Shown piece by piece: positions 45,109 to 53,881 of a stretch of DNA of 64,000 nt; the first letter of the stretch is position 1; each line of letters starts with the position of its first letter. The position numbers were made by a program, and so were the translations under genes. The notes under the pieces were generated by a model, which saw nothing but the letters and a program-made list of their open reading frames with translations, made no database searches and was not told the origin of the DNA. This DNA is from Agrobacterium sp. AGB01 (lineage in GTDB: Bacteria; Pseudomonadota; Alphaproteobacteria; Rhizobiales; Rhizobiaceae): positions 930,001 to 994,000 of the forward strand of contig NZ_JACVAB010000001.1 in NCBI RefSeq assembly GCF_014851585.1, in the 5' to 3' direction.

Positions 45109-45138
45109 AAAAAGGCCGATTGTGAAATCGGCCTTTTT
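45109..45138. terminator. Bidirectional terminator
   Basis: Thirteen-base-pair perfect stem AAAAAGGCCGATT / AATCGGCCTTTTT, loop GTGA, between the permease and the convergent MscS gene. Confidence 0.93.
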
Positions 45139-45151
45139 GTTATGGCGTTCG

Positions 45152-45976
45152 TTATTCTGCCGGTTGCGCCGCCGTCACTTCTGACCGTTCGTCAAAGGCC
45201 AGTTTCATCGCTTTTGTCATGTCACGGGTCGTTGACCACCAGCCTTCGCTGCGCGCCCAATAACGTAATTTCACGGTGGCGGTATCCCCACTGACGGAAT
45301 CAATGAAGGTAACAGGGGCAGGATCGAGCAGCACGCGACTGTTGGAACGTGCGACATTCATCAGAGTGTCCTGCGCCTCTGCCAGGCTTTCGCCCTTTGG
45401 TACAGTCACGCTTAACTCATGGCGACGCGACGGAAAACGGCTGTAATTGGTAATCGGCACATTCCACAGCGTCGAGTTTGGCGCCAGTCTGTATAGTCCG
45501 TCACTGGTTTTCAGCTCGGTGGCAAATAGACCAATTTCAATCACGGTTCCGCTGACCGCGCTGGTTTCAATATATTCGCCAACCCGAAACGGGCGCAGCA
45601 CCAGCAGCATGATACCGGCGGCAATATTCTGCAGCGTGCCTTGCAGGGCAAGACCGATGGCCAAACCTGCTGCACCAAGAGCCGCCAGAATAGAGGCGGT
45701 CTGCACGCCAAACTGGCCAAGCACCATGACGATTACCAGAATAAGGATCACATAGCGGATCGCACCGGAGAAAAACCGCGCCAGCGTTTCGTCAAAACCG
45801 CGAATGCGTGACAGGCCCTCGAAAGCCCAGCGCTGCACGAACGATGCCGCCAACCAGCCGATACACAAGAGCAACAACGCCCCCACGATCGAGAAGGAAT
45901 ATTGCACAAGCAGCGCGCTTGCCTGACGAAGAGCCGCCTGCGAAGCGACAAAAAATTCCGTAGCTTGTTGTTCCAT
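45152..45976 (-). CDS. mscS: Small-conductance mechanosensitive channel (MscS)
   Basis: A 274-residue inner-membrane channel opened by membrane tension, relieving hypo-osmotic shock. Three N-terminal helices; the pore helix and following domain contain ILAALGAAGLAIGLALQGTL and QNIAAGIMLLVLRPFRVGEY, the MscS signature with Ala/Gly packing. Length is like E. coli MscS (286). Genomes of this group have several MscS paralogues, so the symbol is generic. Monocistronic, with a shared terminator. Confidence 0.92.
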   Translation of the reverse strand: MEQQATEFFVASQAALRQASALLVQYSFSIVGALLLLCIGWLAASFVQRWAFEGLSRIRGFDETLARFFSGAIRYVILILVIVMVLGQFGVQTASILAALGAAGLAIGLALQGTLQNIAAGIMLLVLRPFRVGEYIETSAVSGTVIEIGLFATELKTSDGLYRLAPNSTLWNVPITNYSRFPSRRHELSVTVPKGESLAEAQDTLMNVARSNSRVLLDPAPVTFIDSVSGDTATVKLRYWARSEGWWSTTRDMTKAMKLAFDERSEVTAAQPAE

Positions 45977-46116
45977 GAAACTATTCTGAAGCCTTGTTTC
46001 CTAAATGTTCAAATTGCCAACGACAAAGATTGGAAATGGTTCCGCCAAAAATGCAATGCATTTTATATAGCGCGCAACGCGTGCTTCGAGCCAGTCAAAC
46101 CGGCCGTTGGGTGTCG

Positions 46117-46635
46117 TCAGCCTTTCAATGGCAGTACAAAGGGAACATTTCCATCTGTATCGGCGCCCCGGCCAATAGCCTTGAAGGCGGCAACCAATCG
46201 GCCATCACGGTTCAGCAGGCGGTCGCCAATTTCGATGATCCGTGAATTGGGCGTTGCATAGGGTGAGGCCTGCCGCAAACGTTTGGCCAGATCCTGTTCG
46301 TTCTGTTCCGGGTATAACGCCAGAGAAACAAGGGCAGCAGCAGCCGGAGAGCGGGAGACCCCCATCCAGCAGTGGACCAGCAGCGGAGCCGACTGATCCC
46401 AACTCTTCGCAAAATCGATCAGGTTCTGGATGTGACCATCCTGCGGGGCGATCAAATTACCGGTGCCAGCAAAACTGATGTCATTCATCGCAAGCGTCAG
46501 GTGACGCTCTGCAAGAATGACCGCAGGGCGATGGAAATCCTGCTTCTCAGCCAGCAGGCTGACCATTTCCCGAGACTTGTGGCGTACCGCCATTTCTGCA
46601 ATTCGCCCCAGTGGTGAAACAACAATTGCGGTCAT
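46117..46635 (-). CDS. Tyrosine/dual-specificity-type protein phosphatase
   Basis: A 172-residue protein with the Cys-x5-Arg loop HCWMGVSRSPAAA (Cys89, Arg95) after the strand SAPLLVHCW; DISFAGTGNLIAP upstream may supply the general acid. This is the compact bacterial tyrosine-phosphatase-like fold seen in rhizobia. Substrate unknown. Last gene of a seven-gene minus-strand run; its start overlaps the HD gene's stop by 4 nt (ATGA), so the two are coupled. Confidence 0.85.
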   Translation of the reverse strand: MTAIVVSPLGRIAEMAVRHKSREMVSLLAEKQDFHRPAVILAERHLTLAMNDISFAGTGNLIAPQDGHIQNLIDFAKSWDQSAPLLVHCWMGVSRSPAAAALVSLALYPEQNEQDLAKRLRQASPYATPNSRIIEIGDRLLNRDGRLVAAFKAIGRGADTDGNVPFVLPLKG

Positions 46636-47252
46636 GCAACACCGCTTTTCTGCTGGGTGCGTAAAGATTCGATGGCGTTGAAACGCTCAATGAACAGGTG
46701 CTGGGCCTCAAGGGCCGGCAAAGGGTCAATCAACAGCATGTCGCAGGTAATACCACGGGGTTGGCCAAAGAACTTCTTGGCCTCGGTCATCGAAAAACCG
46801 GCAAGCTCGGTTGCCTCGAAATAGGCCGCAACCGTATCGGCCTTCTTGATGCGGTCCTTGAGTTCGCTGGATGGGTGCGGCGCCAACGAGAAGCGCAGAT
46901 GAATGGCCGCCTCTAGCCGTTTCTCCACCGACTTGTAACCGCCTCCGACGACCGACTTGAACGGAGAAATCATGTCGCCGATCACATATTCCGGTGCATC
47001 ATGCAGCAGGGCCATCAGCATTTCGTCTGGCGTGGCGTCATTGCTGCGGCTGAAAATCGTCTCGACGATCAGACTGTGTTGTGCAACCGAAAATGCGTGA
47101 TTGCCGTGCGTCTGGCCGTTCCAGCGCGCAACGCGAGCAAGCCCATGGGCAATGTCGGCAATTTCAACATCAAGCGGCGAGGGGTCCAGCAGGTCGAGGC
47201 GGCGGCCGGACAACATCCGTTGCCATGCGCGGGTGTTGAGCTTTGCGGCCAC
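46632..47252 (-). CDS. HD family hydrolase, YfbR-like 5'-nucleotidase
   Basis: A 206-residue HD-domain protein. RVARWNGQTHGNHAFSVAQH (first His), MALLHDAPEYVIGDMISPFK (HD pair and the family's EYVIGDM block), and IKKADTVAAYFEAT (last Asp) match YfbR/HDDC-type deoxynucleoside 5'-monophosphatases. I chose the GTG at 47252, with GGAGGA six nt upstream and 2 nt after the ygfZ stop; the longer in-frame start at 47309 lies within ygfZ and lacks similarity. Co-transcribed with ygfZ and the phosphatase. Confidence 0.88.
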   Translation of the reverse strand: MAAKLNTRAWQRMLSGRRLDLLDPSPLDVEIADIAHGLARVARWNGQTHGNHAFSVAQHSLIVETIFSRSNDATPDEMLMALLHDAPEYVIGDMISPFKSVVGGGYKSVEKRLEAAIHLRFSLAPHPSSELKDRIKKADTVAAYFEATELAGFSMTEAKKFFGQPRGITCDMLLIDPLPALEAQHLFIERFNAIESLRTQQKSGVA

Positions 47253-47254
47253 CC

Positions 47255-48103
47255 TTATTCCTCCGCGCTGGCTGTGTTTTCCGCGGCCGGGAAGCTCAAA
47301 CCGCTCCACGCAGGCAATGTGAGTTTGACGGGCGTCTCGCCAGCTAGGATAGGTGTCTCGGTGGCCAGAGCATCTGCCACGCGGTCAACGCGCACAATCG
47401 CCACGCCGTTATTGCCAGACACACTGCCCAGTGTGCCAATCGTTTTGCCATTGGCCGTCAAATCGGTGCCACCAGCCGGAAGGTGAGCATCGGCCTCCAC
47501 GATCACCACACGTCTACGGGCAGTGCCACGATGCTTCATGCGCGACACGACTTCCTGTCCGACGAAGCATCCCTTTCTGAAGGATACACCGTCATTGACG
47601 TCCATCAGCACGTCATGCGGAAAGGCATCCTGCAATGCGTAGTCTGAGCCCGAATGAACAATGCCAGCAGAAATCCGCAATGCATCATAGAGCTCAGTTG
47701 GGCCGCTGGCAGAGGCACCGGCTGCGCGATAGAGTGCAATGCCGGCCTTGGCAAAGCGGCTGTCCAGTTTTGCACCTTCAGGCTTGTCGCCATCCCAGAA
47801 AATACTGACACCTTCCTGCGCGTGCGGTTTGATCTCAACGGCCGCTCGCAGCTTGTACATGGTCAGGCGGCGGATCAGTGCGTCCAGCTGGCTGTTATCG
47901 GTTTCGAGAATAAAACCATCCGCCTCACGCGACACCAGAAAATCAAACAGGATTTTGCCTTGTGGTGTCAGAAGGGCGCCAGCGCGCACCTCATTCTCCG
48001 GCAGGTTCTCAACGTCAGTGGTGATGAGATTGTTCAGGAATTCCTGTGCGTCTTTGCCCGTAATCTCGATCTGGCGCTGCTGCGGTAAAAAGGCGGAGGA
48101 CAT
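47255..48103 (-). CDS. ygfZ: Folate-binding YgfZ/GcvT-like Fe-S biogenesis protein
   Basis: A 282-residue protein of the YgfZ/Iba57 family, which helps a subset of Fe-S enzymes mature with tetrahydrofolate. FLNNLITTDVENLPENEVRA and GALLTPQGKILFDFLVSR at the N-terminus and the signature KGCFVGQEVVSRMKHRG (with the conserved Cys) are all present. C-terminal barrel ends in KLTLPAWSGLSFP. Upstream gene of the HD nucleotidase, 2 nt apart; 177 nt separate it from the unknown secreted protein. Confidence 0.93.
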   Translation of the reverse strand: MSSAFLPQQRQIEITGKDAQEFLNNLITTDVENLPENEVRAGALLTPQGKILFDFLVSREADGFILETDNSQLDALIRRLTMYKLRAAVEIKPHAQEGVSIFWDGDKPEGAKLDSRFAKAGIALYRAAGASASGPTELYDALRISAGIVHSGSDYALQDAFPHDVLMDVNDGVSFRKGCFVGQEVVSRMKHRGTARRRVVIVEADAHLPAGGTDLTANGKTIGTLGSVSGNNGVAIVRVDRVADALATETPILAGETPVKLTLPAWSGLSFPAAENTASAEE

Positions 48104-48280
48104 TTATGTGTTCCTGTTGAAGTGTCAGGTGTGATGGATCGCGATATCCCGTCGCGCTGACGACAGCCGGCGAAAAGGGATCAGTCAACACAAGGCAAGA
48201 CTGTATGTCAGGGATTTAGGCATTGAACGTTCATGCGGCAAGCCATGCTCGCCACATTATCGAATGCATCTGCTTTCAGT

Positions 48281-49018
48281 TCAGTCGCCTGCGGTGAAAA
48301 ACTTCCACTGGCCATCCGGCGTGATGCCGATGCGGTAAAAGCTGTAGGTGCCGTATTCCTGCATGTCGGCAAGATCACCCGCGGTGATGATGCGCAGCAA
48401 CTCGACCTTTTCCGGTGCCGTCAACTCACCCAGTGATTTGCCCACAAAGTAAGGCCAGACATACATTTCTTCCGGGGTGCCAGCATCCATATGGGCATAA
48501 CCGGTGGACAACAGATCAAGAAGAATGGCTAGAACTTCCAGCCCGTCAGGATCGCCGGAGAAGCTTTTCAGCGCGGCAATCGGGTCATCCCCGTCGTCGC
48601 CGGTAATCTGAGCCTGGTTCGGGCCGGGATTGACCAGCGGACGCAGCTTTTCGATGTCGCCTGTGGCCGACGCTTCAACAATTAGCTGACGCAGGCGCTG
48701 CACGGCGGCAGGGGCCTTGGTATTGTCGTGCTGAATATCGGAAACAACTGACTGATCTTCGTCCGGTTCACCGGCCGTCTGGTCATTGGTGCCAGCAGAT
48801 TTATCGATCAATGGGCTCGGCATGGGAATGCCGCCGTCCGAATCACCCTCTACGGTATTCGGCTCAGTCACCTGCGGTGCGCTCTGTGCACTCTCGCTAG
48901 TGGCCTGATCAGGCATGTTCTTGAGTTCTGAAAGCGCAAATACAGGTTGGGCTGTCACCAAAACCGCAGCAAAAATAGCTGCCGACAGGGCCAGTTCTTC
49001 CCTAACACGAAACGTCAT
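48281..49018 (-). CDS. Putative secreted protein of unknown function (245 aa)
   Basis: A hydrophobic N-terminal segment (LALSAAIFAAVLVTAQPVFA) looks like a signal peptide. Then a low-complexity acidic linker rich in Gln/Ser/Thr/Asp (about 30-100) leads to a folded C-terminal part: APAAVQRLRQLIVEASATGD, DPIAALKSFSGDPDGLEVLA, EEMYVWPYFVGKSLGELTAP and YGTYSFYRIGITPDGQWKFF. The last blocks look conserved and globular. I know no family name; similar proteins exist in rhizobial genomes as I recall, but that needs a search. 17 nt downstream of the 85-residue gene, likely co-transcribed. Confidence 0.7.
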   Translation of the reverse strand: MTFRVREELALSAAIFAAVLVTAQPVFALSELKNMPDQATSESAQSAPQVTEPNTVEGDSDGGIPMPSPLIDKSAGTNDQTAGEPDEDQSVVSDIQHDNTKAPAAVQRLRQLIVEASATGDIEKLRPLVNPGPNQAQITGDDGDDPIAALKSFSGDPDGLEVLAILLDLLSTGYAHMDAGTPEEMYVWPYFVGKSLGELTAPEKVELLRIITAGDLADMQEYGTYSFYRIGITPDGQWKFFTAGD

Positions 49019-49035
49019 AATGCTACCCTCCGGTT

Positions 49036-49293
49036 TTACTGGATGGTGCGGGTCGGGGAAAATTCGCCTGCCAGCATTCTTTGGCGCAGTGATTCGAGCA
49101 TGGCTTCTGCTCCAGCCTCACCATGCAGGCGAATCGTTTCGCGCATGGCCAGTGCAATGGCAGCGTCGGCAATGATTTCCGGTTCGATGCCGTCGGCCAT
49201 ACCGTCGGCCCAGGCTTCGTTCTGGTGTTCCAGAGCGACCTGCATCTTCTCGTGAACAATCATTTCGGCGATGTCGTTGCGGCTTTCTTGCAT
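49036..49293 (-). CDS. Small hypothetical cytoplasmic protein (85 aa)
   Basis: An 85-residue soluble, acidic, alpha-helical protein: NDIAEMIVHEKMQVALEHQN, EAWADGMADGIEPEIIADAA, then IALAMRETIRLHGEAGAEAM. ATG 49293 has GAGGAAG upstream. The repeated helical pattern with conserved acidic residues suggests a small regulator or adaptor. No family recognised. It starts a likely pair with the secreted protein 17 nt downstream. Confidence 0.65.
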   Translation of the reverse strand: MQESRNDIAEMIVHEKMQVALEHQNEAWADGMADGIEPEIIADAAIALAMRETIRLHGEAGAEAMLESLRQRMLAGEFSPTRTIQ

Positions 49294-49399
49294 ACTTTCT
49301 TCCTCGTCGAGACGGTTGAAGTCTTACCACCTCGTTAACAACTCTAACAGCCTTTTATCAAAACGGCACGGGTTGCGGTAAAAACAGGTTAATTATTTC

Positions 49400-49840
49400 C
49401 TAATTTCCGAAGCGAGAAGCAATTTCTGACGCAAGTGTTGCACCTTCGTTACGGTATTGCTCTTCGGCCACCACGGCAGCCTGTGTGCATTCGGTATAAA
49501 CAGCAGCAAATGAGCGGTATCCACGGTTGAAGGCGGCGGTCAATTTCTGCCGTCTTTCCGGTTCGTTGGCCGTTTCTGCGGCCAAAAGATCGCTCATCGC
49601 CTTGCGCCAGTCTTCCTTGACGTCCTTCTGACAAAGGTTGCGCAGGTAATGCACGGCACCTGTGACTTCGGCCAGACGTGACAGCTTTTGATCATAAGCT
49701 GTCGAGGCTGAATTGGCAGGCGCAGAACCTGATGGAGCAGAGCTCGACGGGGCTGACGGTTGCGCAAACGCACCCATGGCAACAAACAGCGTTGCGCAAA
49801 ATGCAGACGATGCTGAAAGTCGTGACCGTGGTTTGCTCAT
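49400..49840 (-). CDS. TIGR02301-type exported protein
   Basis: A 146-residue protein. N-terminal signal peptide (SASSAFCATLFVAMGAFA), a Ser/Ala/Pro linker, then the conserved domain: LAEVTGAVHYLRNLCQKDVK, DWRKAMSDLLAAE and AFNRGYRSFAAVYTECTQAA, with two cysteines. This matches the family TIGR02301, short exported proteins restricted to Rhizobiales, function unknown. Its start overlaps the Nudix stop by 4 nt (ATGA), so the two are coupled. Confidence 0.88.
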   Translation of the reverse strand: MSKPRSRLSASSAFCATLFVAMGAFAQPSAPSSSAPSGSAPANSASTAYDQKLSRLAEVTGAVHYLRNLCQKDVKEDWRKAMSDLLAAETANEPERRQKLTAAFNRGYRSFAAVYTECTQAAVVAEEQYRNEGATLASEIASRFGN

Positions 49841-50283
49841 TGTGGTTTCATGCCGCGATTCTGTAATGAGTGCAATTGCTTGGCCACGCGTTCACAGCAT
49901 TCCAGAACGCTTGGCGGAACCGGCAGATCGCGCACTTCCTCCACCGTGTACCAGCCGGGATCTGCCGCATCATCATTGGCAACCGCTTCTGCCGTATGGT
50001 CTGCTTCCACCAGAAATACCGACAGGAAATAGTGGCTAGAGGCGGCGCCGCTTGCCGTTTCAGGCTTCAGATCATAGGTGGCAAAAAGCTGTGGATTGCG
50101 CGCCTCGATGCCGGTCTCTTCCAACAATTCGCGCAGTGCCGCGTCTTCCGGTCTCTCACCCGGCTCTGCCTTGCCGCCGGGAAAGGCGAACATGTCGGCC
50201 GATGGCGGGTTCTTGCGCCTGACCAGCAACATGCGGTCACCGCGAGTGACGATTGCGGAAGAGGCGGGACGAGGCTGCGGCAT
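49837..50283 (-). CDS. Nudix hydrolase
   Basis: A 148-residue pyrophosphohydrolase. The Nudix box is complete: GGKAEPGERPEDAAL followed by RELLEETGIE, holding the metal-binding Glu residues. Flanks ASSAIVTRGDRMLLVRRKN and VEADHTAEAVANDDAADPGW fit the ADP-ribose/nucleoside-diphosphate type. Substrate unknown. I chose ATG 50283; the frame is open to 50541, overlapping the GST gene, and has no similarity. First gene of the minus-strand run down to 46117. Confidence 0.9.
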   Translation of the reverse strand: MPQPRPASSAIVTRGDRMLLVRRKNPPSADMFAFPGGKAEPGERPEDAALRELLEETGIEARNPQLFATYDLKPETASGAASSHYFLSVFLVEADHTAEAVANDDAADPGWYTVEEVRDLPVPPSVLECCERVAKQLHSLQNRGMKPQ

Positions 50284-50321
50284 GGAAAAGTACCTGTGCG
50301 TATGATGTCTGCGATACATGC

Positions 50322-51002
50322 TTAGTCGTTCAGGAAGCGCTTTGGAATGTCTGCATGGAAGGGAAACATTGCAAAACAGGGGCGTGCTTCGGCGATGACA
50401 CGTTTTATCGACGGGCGATGCATCAGCCGTTCGAAATAGCGATCCAGTGCTGGTTTGCCCGGCCCGATAGGATGGACGATAGACGAATAGAACAAGGCAG
50501 GGGCACCAGAACAATCTGCCAGTGTGAATTCTTCCCCGCATATCCAGATTTTGCCGGTGAGTTGTCGTTCCAGCATTTCATAGGCGGTATTCAGGGTCTG
50601 CCGCGCTTCGTTCACCCCAAAGGCATCCTGATTGCCTTCCGGCCTTATTTTGTCCGTGACAATTTTCTGCATGGGAACGCTGATATAGAGGTCAAAGAAC
50701 CGGTCCCATAACCGCGTTTCCAGCTGTGCATCCGGGGCGCTCGGCAATAGCCTTGTGTCGCCGGGGTAGTGCTGCTGCAAATATTCGATGATGATGCTGG
50801 TTTCACCCAGCACCTGATGACGCCGCTGGTCCTCCATCACCGGTATTTTGCCGACCGGCCAATGGTCGATAAGTTTTTGCGTGGACTGCGCGTCGGAAAA
50901 ATCGATCAGTGATTTTTCAAACTCGGTGTCGTTCTCGTAAAGTGCAATCAGCACCTTGTGACAGAACGAGGCAAGCGGATGCATGTGCAAGGTGAGTGTC
51001 AT
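50322..51002 (-). CDS. Glutathione S-transferase family protein
   Basis: A 226-residue protein with a thioredoxin-like N-terminal domain (LTLHMHPLASFCHKVLIALY with Ser/Cys at the active site; GKIPVMEDQ with the cis-Pro; GETSIIIEYLQQHYPG, the glutathione gamma-Glu site) and an all-helical C-terminal domain (LDRYFERLMHRPSIKRV). Substrate unknown. Start ATG 51002, six residues before the first strand; the longer start at 51026 lacks support. Monocistronic. Confidence 0.9.
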   Translation of the reverse strand: MTLTLHMHPLASFCHKVLIALYENDTEFEKSLIDFSDAQSTQKLIDHWPVGKIPVMEDQRRHQVLGETSIIIEYLQQHYPGDTRLLPSAPDAQLETRLWDRFFDLYISVPMQKIVTDKIRPEGNQDAFGVNEARQTLNTAYEMLERQLTGKIWICGEEFTLADCSGAPALFYSSIVHPIGPGKPALDRYFERLMHRPSIKRVIAEARPCFAMFPFHADIPKRFLND

Positions 51003-51131
51003 CGCTCGGGTTTCCCAAGATTGCACCTGGACTGGTGTGTTTTAGCAGCAGCCCCAAACCGCTATCATAAGCGGGGAATCACTATGTCTTTCGTGTGACG
51101 CAACATCTCATCCGGGCCGAAAACCGAACCA

Positions 51132-51455
51132 ATGAAGATTTATCTGATCTATGCCGCCGCCGCATTGGCCGAAATTGCCGGATGTTTTACCTTCTGGGCA
51201 TGGCTGCGGCTGGAAAAATCGGCGCTATGGCTGGTACCAGGCATGGTCGCTTTGGCCGCCTTTGCGTGGTTGCTGACATTGGTGCCGTCTGAAGTGGCGG
51301 GGCGGGCTTATGCCGCTTATGGCGGCATGTATATTGTTGCCTCACTTTTCTGGTTATGGGGTGTCGAAGGCCAGTCACCTGACAGATGGGATTTTGCGGG
51401 CGGCGCCATCTGCCTTGCTGGTGCCAGTCTCATTTTGTTCGGGCCGCGTGCCTGA
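51132..51455 (+). CDS. YnfA/UPF0060 small membrane protein
   Basis: A 107-residue inner-membrane protein with four helices: [55 protein letters not shown] and [16 protein letters not shown]. The [11 protein letters not shown] block is a YnfA hallmark. The family resembles half-size small multidrug transporters; function not settled. Divergent from the GST gene, and 46 nt before yedK. Confidence 0.92.
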   Translation: MKIYLIYAAAALAEIAGCFTFWAWLRLEKSALWLVPGMVALAAFAWLLTLVPSEVAGRAYAAYGGMYIVASLFWLWGVEGQSPDRWDFAGGAICLAGASLILFGPRA

Positions 51456-51501
51456 GATCATTTTGCCGATGCCGTGACACTGGTTGCCGAAGGAAAATAA
51501 A

Positions 51502-52263
51502 ATGTGCGGACGATTTGTATTGCTGGCAACGCCCGACGAACTCGCTGAGTTTCTAAGCCTCATCGAGCTTGATGACTTTCCCGCACGTTACAACATTGCC
51601 CCCACACAGCCGATCCTTGTCGTGGTAGAATCAGAAACGTCGCAGCCGGGCAGCAACCTGCCGAAACGGCAGGCGGTGCTGGCGCGTTGGGGGCTGTTGC
51701 CCGGCTGGCTGAAAGATCCCAGTGATTTTCCCTTGCTGATCAATGCACGAGCCGAAACCGCAATTGGCAAGGCGTCGTTTCGTGCGGCCATGCGCCACCG
51801 TCGTGTGCTTGTTCCGGCCAGCGGTTTTTATGAGTGGCGACGTCCTGACAAAGACGAGGGCGGCAAACCGCAGGCCTATTTCATCAAACCGAAACGCGGT
51901 GGTGTTGTTGCCTTTGCGGGTCTGCTCGAAACATGGTCATCGGCCGATGGTTCCGAGGTCGACACGGCGGCCATTCTCACCACCTCGGCAAATCGGTCGA
52001 TCAGCCGTATTCATGATCGGATGCCTGTGGTTATTGCGCCGGAGGATTTCAGCCGCTGGCTGGACTGCAAGACGCAGGAACCACGTGAGGTGGCTGACCT
52101 GATGGTGCCAGCGGATGAGGATTTTTTTGAAGCCATTCCCGTATCCGACAAGGTGAACAAGGTCGCCAATGTCGGCCCTGATCTTCTTGAGCCGGTTGAA
52201 GAAACGCTTCCACAGAAGAAAAAGAAAACGGGGCCGGACTCTGGCCAAATGTCACTGTTTTAA
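51502..52263 (+). CDS. yedK: SOS response-associated peptidase YedK/HMCES
   Basis: A 253-residue protein that shields abasic sites in single-stranded DNA through a covalent link. The start must be ATG 51502 because Cys2 (MCGRF) becomes the N-terminal catalytic residue; AAGGAAAA lies upstream. PARYNIAPTQPILVV with catalytic Asn, RWGLLPGWLKDP, NARAETAIGKASFR (with Glu) and HDRMPVVI (with His) complete the active site. The C-terminal tail is Lys-rich. Convergent with the cyclase gene; stops 13 nt apart. Confidence 0.95.
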   Translation: MCGRFVLLATPDELAEFLSLIELDDFPARYNIAPTQPILVVVESETSQPGSNLPKRQAVLARWGLLPGWLKDPSDFPLLINARAETAIGKASFRAAMRHRRVLVPASGFYEWRRPDKDEGGKPQAYFIKPKRGGVVAFAGLLETWSSADGSEVDTAAILTTSANRSISRIHDRMPVVIAPEDFSRWLDCKTQEPREVADLMVPADEDFFEAIPVSDKVNKVANVGPDLLEPVEETLPQKKKKTGPDSGQMSLF

Positions 52264-52276
52264 ACGGCGACATACC

Positions 52277-53620
52277 CTAATGCGCTTTGGCAAGCTCCGA
52301 AAAGCCGCTGAGAATGTCGAGGTCTGCAAATACCCGGTTTCGGCCATTGCTCTTGGCCATGTAGAGCAGTTGGTCGGCAGCATTCAGCTGGTTGTCGAAA
52401 GGCTCACCCTTTTCAATTTCGACAACGCCGAGTGATATCGTCACAGCGATTTCGGTGCCCGTCAGCTTTACGCCGGCGGTCTCAACGGCATGCCGCAGGT
52501 TTTCGCAAAATGAACGAGCCTGTGTTGCATCGAAACCCCTCAGGAAAATAGCAAATTCCTCACCGCCAATACGGGCGGGAAGATGTTTGTTTGTCTCGCA
52601 GCTTTCAGCCAGCAGGGCAGCAATATTTCTCAACGTGCGGTCGCCTGCATCATGGCCGTAGGTGTCATTGATCTTCTTGAAATGATCAATGTCGAGAATG
52701 GCAAGCGCACCTTTGCCATTGTTCTTTTGCAGATCCGCCATCATCAACTTGGTCTTCTCAAAGAAGGAGCGACGGTTTGGCAGGTTGGTCAGGTGGTCAC
52801 GTTCGGCCAGATGCCGCAGGCGCTTTAACTGCTTCAGCGTCTCAATGTTGTTGTCGATACGGCATTGCAGTTCTTCCAGCACAAACGGCCGGTAGATGAA
52901 GTCCGATGCGCCAGCTTTCAAAAAGCTTGCTGACAGCAGGCGGTCCGTCGAGGATGACACGCCGATAATGCGCAGGTCTTCCGAGCTGCGATATTCGCGA
53001 ACCTTACGGGTCAACTGATAACCGTCCATGTCTGGCATGTGGTAATCGGTAATCACCAACTCGATTGTCTCATCTTCTTGCAGAATATCGAGTGCCTGTT
53101 TGCCGCTGAGGGCTTCTATAACGCGAAAGTTCTGCCGTTCGAGTATTTCAACCAGCCCGGAACGGGCAGAGCGAGCATCATCCACAACGAGAACGGAAAA
53201 CAGCCGGTTGGTGATAATCCTCTCAACTGTTTTGATGACAGCATCCACCGTCCGATGGCCGTCCTTGATGATGTAGTCGATGATCTTCTTTTCGGTGTAA
53301 CGCTTGCGCGCCTGTTCATCGAATGTCGCGGTAAACACGATTGTTGGAATTCTGGCGGCCGAAAGCAACCCAAGAATCTCGCCATCAGGTGCGTCAGGCA
53401 AGTTCAAACCGGTCAAGGCGATGGTGAATTCGTGGTCGGCAATCAGCGCAGCGGCCGCGCTCATCGTATCGCAATGAATGACCTCGGCACTGGTTTCGCC
53501 TTCCAGCCGTTGCTTCAGCAACATCGACAGCGCAATGGAATCTTCGACCAGCAAGATCTTGTGGGGCAGGGCGTTCACGTCAGTATAGTGCGCATCCCGG
53601 TTATCCCGTACGTAAGACAT
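52277..53620 (-). CDS. Two-receiver diguanylate cyclase (REC-REC-GGDEF, PleD-like)
   Basis: A 447-residue protein. REC1 (20-135) keeps the acidic pair (VEDS) and Lys (IIKDG) but has Gly71 where the phospho-acceptor Asp belongs (TGLNLPDAPDG). REC2 (142-255) has Asp192 (ITDYHMPDMDG) but Arg244 in place of the conserved Lys (YRPF). GGDEF domain has an intact GGEEF at 352-356 and LDIDHFKKINDTYGHDAG, so it should make cyclic di-GMP. The inhibitory RxxD site is replaced by T343-N-K-H346. Control is therefore likely through REC2 or dimerisation. PleD in Caulobacter has the same order, also with an altered second receiver. Monocistronic. Confidence 0.92.
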   Translation of the reverse strand: MSYVRDNRDAHYTDVNALPHKILLVEDSIALSMLLKQRLEGETSAEVIHCDTMSAAAALIADHEFTIALTGLNLPDAPDGEILGLLSAARIPTIVFTATFDEQARKRYTEKKIIDYIIKDGHRTVDAVIKTVERIITNRLFSVLVVDDARSARSGLVEILERQNFRVIEALSGKQALDILQEDETIELVITDYHMPDMDGYQLTRKVREYRSSEDLRIIGVSSSTDRLLSASFLKAGASDFIYRPFVLEELQCRIDNNIETLKQLKRLRHLAERDHLTNLPNRRSFFEKTKLMMADLQKNNGKGALAILDIDHFKKINDTYGHDAGDRTLRNIAALLAESCETNKHLPARIGGEEFAIFLRGFDATQARSFCENLRHAVETAGVKLTGTEIAVTISLGVVEIEKGEPFDNQLNAADQLLYMAKSNGRNRVFADLDILSGFSELAKAH

Positions 53621-53881
53621 TGCATTCCCCCTGGCCGTTACTCTTCACGAGTCAGATAATGAAGGTGGATTACCAATATCTTAGGATAACTTAACACGGA
53701 CGAAAGGTCGCAGCACTTTCCAATTCGTATGTGCGGTTTCTCAACGTATTTCCAGAAACCCTCGACGCGGGGCTTGATAATGCAGCTGGGAAGCCAGTAG
53801 TAAATTTGTCATTGTCCAATGATGCAGAGCCCGCCTCGCGGATGGTTGAGAGCCCCGCTTAAATTTCAGGAAAACAGAGAT

